Position numbers and translations under genes: made by a program
NCBI RefSeq assembly: GCF_947623445.1
Contig: NC_135243.1
Location: 14,820,501 to 14,884,500, forward strand
From: Clavelina lepadiformis
Lineage: Eukaryota > Chordata > Ascidiacea > Aplousobranchia > Clavelinidae
DNA: 64,000 nt
Direction: 5' to 3'
Shown here: piece by piece, positions 59,101 through 64,000 of the stretch
How positions within the stretch are numbered: the first letter of the stretch is position 1
Layout of the letters: each line of letters begins with the position of its first letter
The notes under the pieces: model-generated
Told to the model about the DNA's origin: nothing
Database searches by the model: none
The model's input: the letters and a program-made list of their open reading frames with translations, nothing else

Positions 59101-62100
59101 AATTCTAATTCGATTGCATAGGAAATTCAAAAAAGCAAATAGTTGCTAAAAATTGAATTAAATTATACAGCATGACTAAAATGCTTACAACACCCGGTAT
59201 TACCACGCAATCACCCATCCAAGTATTAACCAGGCCCGAGGTTGCTTAACTTCCGAGATCGGGTCTACTCAACCTGGTATGGTCGTAGGCGTTTTAAAAT
59301 GAAAGAAAATGGCTGTTTTAATTCTAATTCGATTGCATAGGAAATTCAAAATCACAAACAGTTGCTATTAATTTAATTGAAATATACAGCATGACTAAAT
59401 TGCTTATAACACCCGGTATTCCCAGGCGGTCACCCATCCAAGTTATAACCGGGACCGAGGTTGCTTAACTTCCGAGATCGGGTATACTCAACCTGGTATG
59501 GTCGTAGGCGATTTCAAAAGAAAGAAAAGGGCATTTTCAATTGTAATTCGATTGCATAGGAAATTAATAAATGCAAACAGTTGCTAGACATTTGATTGAA
59601 AGATACAGCATGACTAAAATGCTTACAACACCCGGTATTCCTAGGCGGTCAACCATCCAAGTACTAACAGGGCCCGAGGGTGCTTAACTTCCGAGATCAA
59701 ACGAGATCAGGTCTGCTCAACCTAGTATGGTCGTAGGCGATTTCAAAAGAAAGAAAATAGCATTTTCAATTCTAATTCGATTGCATAGGAAATTCAAAAA
59801 AGCAAATAGTTGCTAAAAATTTAATTGAAATATACAGCATGACTAAAATGCTTAAAGCACCCGGTATTCCCAGGCGGTCACCCATCAAAGTACTAACCGG
59901 GCCCGAGGTTGCTTAACTTCCGAGATCGAACGAGATCGGATCTACTCAACCTGGTATGGTCGTAGGCGATTTCAAAAGAAAGAAAATGGCTTTATGAATT
60001 CTAATTCGATTGCATAGGAAATTCAAAAAAGCAGATAGTTGTTATAAATTTGATTGAAATATACAGCATGACTAAAATGCTTACAGCACCCGGTATTCCC
60101 AGGCGGTCACCCATCCAAGTACTAACTGGTCCCGAGGTTGCTTAACTTCCGAAATCGGGTCTACTCAACCTGGTATGGTCGTAGGCGATTTCAAATGAAA
60201 GAAAATGGCTTTTTTAATTATAATTCGTTTGCATAGGAATCTCAAAATCACAAACAGTTGCTATATATTTAATTGAAATATACAGCATGACTAAAATGCT
60301 TACAACACACAGTATTCCCAGGCGGTCACCCATCCAAGTACTAACAGGGCCCGAGGTTGCTTAACTTCCGAGATCGAACGAGATCGGGTCTACTCAACCT
60401 GGTATGGTCGTAGGCGATTTCAAATGAAAGAAAATGGATTTTTCAATTCTAATTCGATTGCATAGGAAATTCAAAAAAGTAAACGGATGTTATAAATTTA
60501 ATTGAAGTATACAGCATGACTAAAATGCTTACAACACACGGTATTCCCAGACGGTCACCCATCCAATTACTAATCGGGCCCGAGGTTGCTTAACTTCCGA
60601 GATCGAACGAGATCAGGTCTACTTAACCCGGTATGGTCGTAGGCAATTTCAAAAGAAAGAAAATGGCATTTTCAATTCTAATTCGATTGCATAAAAAATA
60701 CAAAAACGCTAACAGTTGCTATAAAAATAATTGAAATATACAGCATGACTAAAATGCTTACAACACCCGGTATTCCCAGGCAGTCACCCATCCAAGTACT
60801 AACCGGGCCCGAGGTTGCTTAACTTCCGAGATCGAACGAGATGGGGTCTACTCAACCCGGTATGGTCGTAAACGATTTCAAATGAAGGAAAATGGTCTTT
60901 CCAATTCTAATTCGATTGCATAGAAAATTCAAAAAAGCAATTAGTTGTTATAAATTTGATTGAAATATACAGCATGACTAAAATGCTTACAGCAATCGTT
61001 ATTCCCAGGCGGTCACCCATCCAAGTACTAACCGGGCCCGAGGTTGCTTAACTTCCGAGATCGAACGAGATCGTGTCTACTCAACCTGATATGGTCGTAG
61101 GCGATTGGAAATGAAAGAAAATGGCTGTTTCAATTCTAATTCGATTGCATAGGAAATTCAAAAAAGCAAAAAGTTGTTATAAATTTGATTGAAAGATACA
61201 GCATGACTAAAATGCTTACAACACACGGTATTCCCAGACAGTCACCCATCCAAGTACTAATCGGGCCCGAGGTTGCTTAACTTCCGAGATCGAACGAGAT
61301 CAGGTCTACTTAACCCGGTATGGTCGTAGGCAATTTCAAAAGAAAGAAAATTGCATTTTCAATTATAATTCGATTGCATAAAAAATACAAAAACGCTAAC
61401 AGTTGCTATAAAAATAATTGAAATATACAGCAAGACTAAAATGCTTACAACACCCGGTAATCCCAGGCAGTCACCCATCCAACTACTAACCGGGCCCGAG
61501 ATTGCTTAACTTCCGAGATCGAACGAGATCGGGTCTACTCAACCTGGTATGGTCGTAGGCGATTTCAAAACAAAGAAAATGGCTTTATGAATTCTAATTC
61601 GATTGCATAGGAAATTCAAAAAAGCAAATAGTTGCTAAAAATTGAATTAAATTATACAGCATGACTAAAATGCTTACAACACCCGGTATTCCCAGGCGAT
61701 CACCCATCCAAGTACTAACCGGGCCCGAGGTTGCTTAACTTCCGAGATCGAACGAGATGGGGTCTACTCAACCCGGTATGGTCGTAAACGATTTCAAATG
61801 AAGGAAAATTGTCTTTCCAATTCTAATTCGATTGCATAGGAAATTCAAAAAAGCAAATAGTTGTTATAAATTTGATTGAAATATACAGCATGACTAAAAT
61901 GCATACAGCACCCGGTATTCCCAGGCGGTCACCCATCCAAGTACTAACCGGTCCCGAGGTTGCTTAACTTCCGGGATCGGGTCTACTCAACCTGGTATGG
62001 TCGTAGGCGATTTCAAATGAAAGAAAATGGCTTTTTTAATTATAATTCGTTTGCATAGGAAATTCAAAATCACAAACAGTTGCTATATATTTAATTGAAA

Positions 62101-63493
62101 TATACAGCATGACTAAATTGCTTACAACAACCGGTATTCCCAGGCGGTCACACATCCAAGTACTCACCGGGCCCGAGGTTGCTTAACTTCCGAGATCGAA
62201 CGAGATCGGGTCTACTCAACCCGGTATGGTCGTAGGCAATTTCAAAAGAAAGAAAATGGCATTTTCAATTATAATTCGATTGCATAAGAAATACAAAAAC
62301 GCAAACAGTTGCTAAAAATTTGATTGAAAGGTACAGCATGACTAAAATGCTTACAACACCCGGTATTCCCAGGCGGTCAACCATCCAAGTACTAACAGGG
62401 CCCGAGGTTGCTTAACTTCCGAGATCGAACGAGATCAGGTCTGCTCAACCTGGTATGGTCGTAGGCGATTTCAAAAGAAAGAAAATGGCATTTTCAATTC
62501 TAATTCGATTGCATAGGAAATTCAAAAAAGCAAATAGTTGCTAAAAATTTAATTGAAATATACAGCATGACTAAAATGCTTAAAGCACCCGGTATTCCCA
62601 GGCGGTCACCCATCCAAGTGCTAACCGGGCCCGAGGTTGCTTAACTTCCGAGATCGAACGAGATCGGATTTACTCAACCTGGTATGGTCGTAGGCGATTT
62701 CAAAAGAAAGAAAATGGCTTTATGAATTCTAATTAGATTGCATAAGAAATTCAAAATCACAAACAGTTGCTAAAAATTTAATTGAAATATACAGCATGAC
62801 TAAAATGCTTTCAACACCCGGTATTCCCAGGCGGTCACCCATCCAAGTACTAACAGGGCCCGAGGTTGCTTAACTTCCGAGATCGAACGAGATCGGGTTT
62901 AATCAATCTGGTATGGTCGTAGGTGATTTCAAATGAAAGAAAATGAATTTTTCAATTCTAATTCGATTGCATAGGAAATTCAAAAAAGTAAACGGATGTT
63001 ATAAATTTAATTGAAGTATACAGCATGACTAAAATGCTTACAACACACGGTAATCCCAGACTTTCACCCATCCAAGTACTAATCGGGCCCGAGGTTGCTT
63101 AACTTCTGAGATCGAACGAGATCATGTCTACTTAACCCGGTATGGTCGTAGGCAATTTCAAAAGAAAGAAAATGGCATTTTCAATTATAATTCGATTGCA
63201 TAAAAAATACAAAAACGCTAACAGTTGCTATAAAAGTAATTGAAATATACAGCATGACTATAATGCTTACAACACCCGGTATTCCCAGGCAGTCACCCAT
63301 CCAACTACTAACCGGGCCCGAGATTGCTTAACTTCCGAGATCGAACGAGATCGGGTCTACTCAACCTGGTATGGTCGTAGGCTATTTCAAAAGAAAGAAA
63401 ATGGCTTTATGAATTATAATTCGATTGCATAAAAAATACAAAAACGCTAACAGTTGCTATAAAAGTAATTGAAATATACAGCATGACTATAAT

Positions 63494-63611
63494 GCTTACA
63501 ACACCCGGTATTCCCAGGCAGTCACCCATCCAACTACTAACCGGGCCCGAGATTGCTTAACTTCCGAGATCGAACGAGATCGGGTCTACTCAACCCGGTA
63601 TGGTCGTAAAC
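63494..63611 (-). rRNA. 5S rRNA, GTTTAC start variant
   Basis: 118 nt starting GTTTACGAC, which pairs with GTTGTAAGC using one G-U wobble instead of the usual C-A mismatch. Similar starts occur at several other places in the right half of the array. Confidence 0.87.
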
Positions 63612-63722
63612 GATTTCAAATGAAGGAAAATGGTCTTTCCAATTCTAATTCGATTGCATAGGAAATTCAAAAAAGCAAATAGTTGTTATAAATTTGATTG
63701 AAATATACAGCATGACTAAAAT

Positions 63723-63830
63723 GCTTACAGCACCCGGTATTCCCAGGCGGTCACCCATCCAAGTACTAACCGGTCCCGAGGTTGCTTAACTTCCGAGATC
63801 GGGTCTACTCAACCTGGTATGGTCGTAGGC
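63723..63830 (-). rRNA. 5S rRNA-like unit, 10-nt deletion class, last complete unit
   Basis: 108 nt with the internal 10-nt deletion and a GGGACCGGTTAG change in helix V. Confidence 0.87.
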
Positions 63831-63941
63831 GATTTCAAATGAAAGAAAATGGCTTTTTTAATTATAATTCGTTTGCATAGGAAATTCAAAATCACATACA
63901 GTTGCTATATATTTAATTGAAATATACAGCATGACTAAATT

Positions 63942-64000
63942 GCTTACAACAACCGGTATTCCCAGGCGGTCACACATCCAAGTACTAACCGGGCTCGAGG
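63942..64000 (-). rRNA. 5S rRNA, cut by the window end
   Basis: 3' half of a 5S gene; the 5' half lies outside the window. The visible part shows ACCGGTTGTTG and GTGTGACC variants. Confidence 0.88.

Larger units (their letters stand above)
53047..64000 (-). rRNA. Tandem 5S rRNA gene array, segment 4 (about 48 units, runs off the window)
   Basis: Continuation of the array after element C, same strand and same unit sizes. It contains a block (54670-56523) that recurs 7477 bp further on and reaches the window end, and an inner block repeated at 2489 bp spacing. No other gene is seen. The last 5S gene is cut by the window edge. Confidence 0.95.
54670..64000. repeat. 7477-bp spaced block, second copy running off the window
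   Basis: 54670-56523 recurs at 62147-64000 with constant offset 7477 (markers TACTCACCGGG and AGACTTTCACCC). Between them, 56690-58850 recurs at 59180-61340 with offset 2489 (markers TTACCACGCAATC and GGCGATTGGAAATG). The larger repeat probably continues beyond the window. Confidence 0.83.

Noticed and set aside
1-64000. 5S-derived SINE family or centromeric satellite
   Set aside because: Units are strictly tandem in one orientation, without target duplications or A-rich tails, and keep full 5S genes. A plain satellite would not keep Pol III promoter and stop. A centromeric place cannot be judged from sequence.
1-64000. tRNA, snRNA, other rRNA, or host protein genes in the spacers
   Set aside because: Spacers are AT-rich, about 110 bp, and repeat the same few types; no tRNA boxes, snRNA motifs or long open frames are visible.

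Overview
The window is almost entirely one tandem array of eukaryotic 5S ribosomal RNA genes, all transcribed from the minus strand. The repeat unit is about 229 bp (a gene of about 118 nt plus an AT-rich spacer of about 110 bp). A second common class is 219 bp, because 10 nt are missing inside the gene. Dividing the array length by the unit size gives roughly 250 units (an estimate, not a count). The 5S sequence has the Pol III internal control region and a TTTT stop just after the gene. It looks like an animal 5S gene, and the transposons also suggest an invertebrate-type animal genome. I cannot name the phylum from the sequence alone.

Layout: array 1-16452; MULE element A 16453-19168 (minus strand, transposase deleted); array 19169-20259; MULE element B 20260-23623 (plus strand, intact transposase reading frame); array 23624-51957; MULE element C 51958-53046 (short non-autonomous derivative); array 53047-64000, running off the window. 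Both window ends fall inside 5S genes.

The three elements are one Mutator-like (MULE) family. They have terminal inverted repeats of about 271-286 bp built from short GTCGTTCGAT-type subrepeats, and 8-9 bp target-site duplications. For each one an uninterrupted copy of the same target exists elsewhere in the array. Element B encodes a FLYWCH zinc-finger plus MULE DDE transposase of 451 aa. Elements A and B also carry a broken piece of an unrelated hAT transposase, including its C-terminal dimerisation segment. A and B lie head-away in opposite orientation and form a large imperfect inverted repeat with about 1.1 kb of 5S array as the loop.

The array is organised at several scales: monomers with distinct spacer families, blocks of 4-5 units (896 and 1115 bp), and blocks of about 2.2 to 7.5 kb, each duplicated with high similarity. 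Many units have changes in 5S stems that do not look compensated, so probably only part of the array makes usable 5S RNA. Apart from transposase B I see no convincing protein gene. The other short open frames are readings through 5S genes, TIRs or the opposite strand of the transposase.
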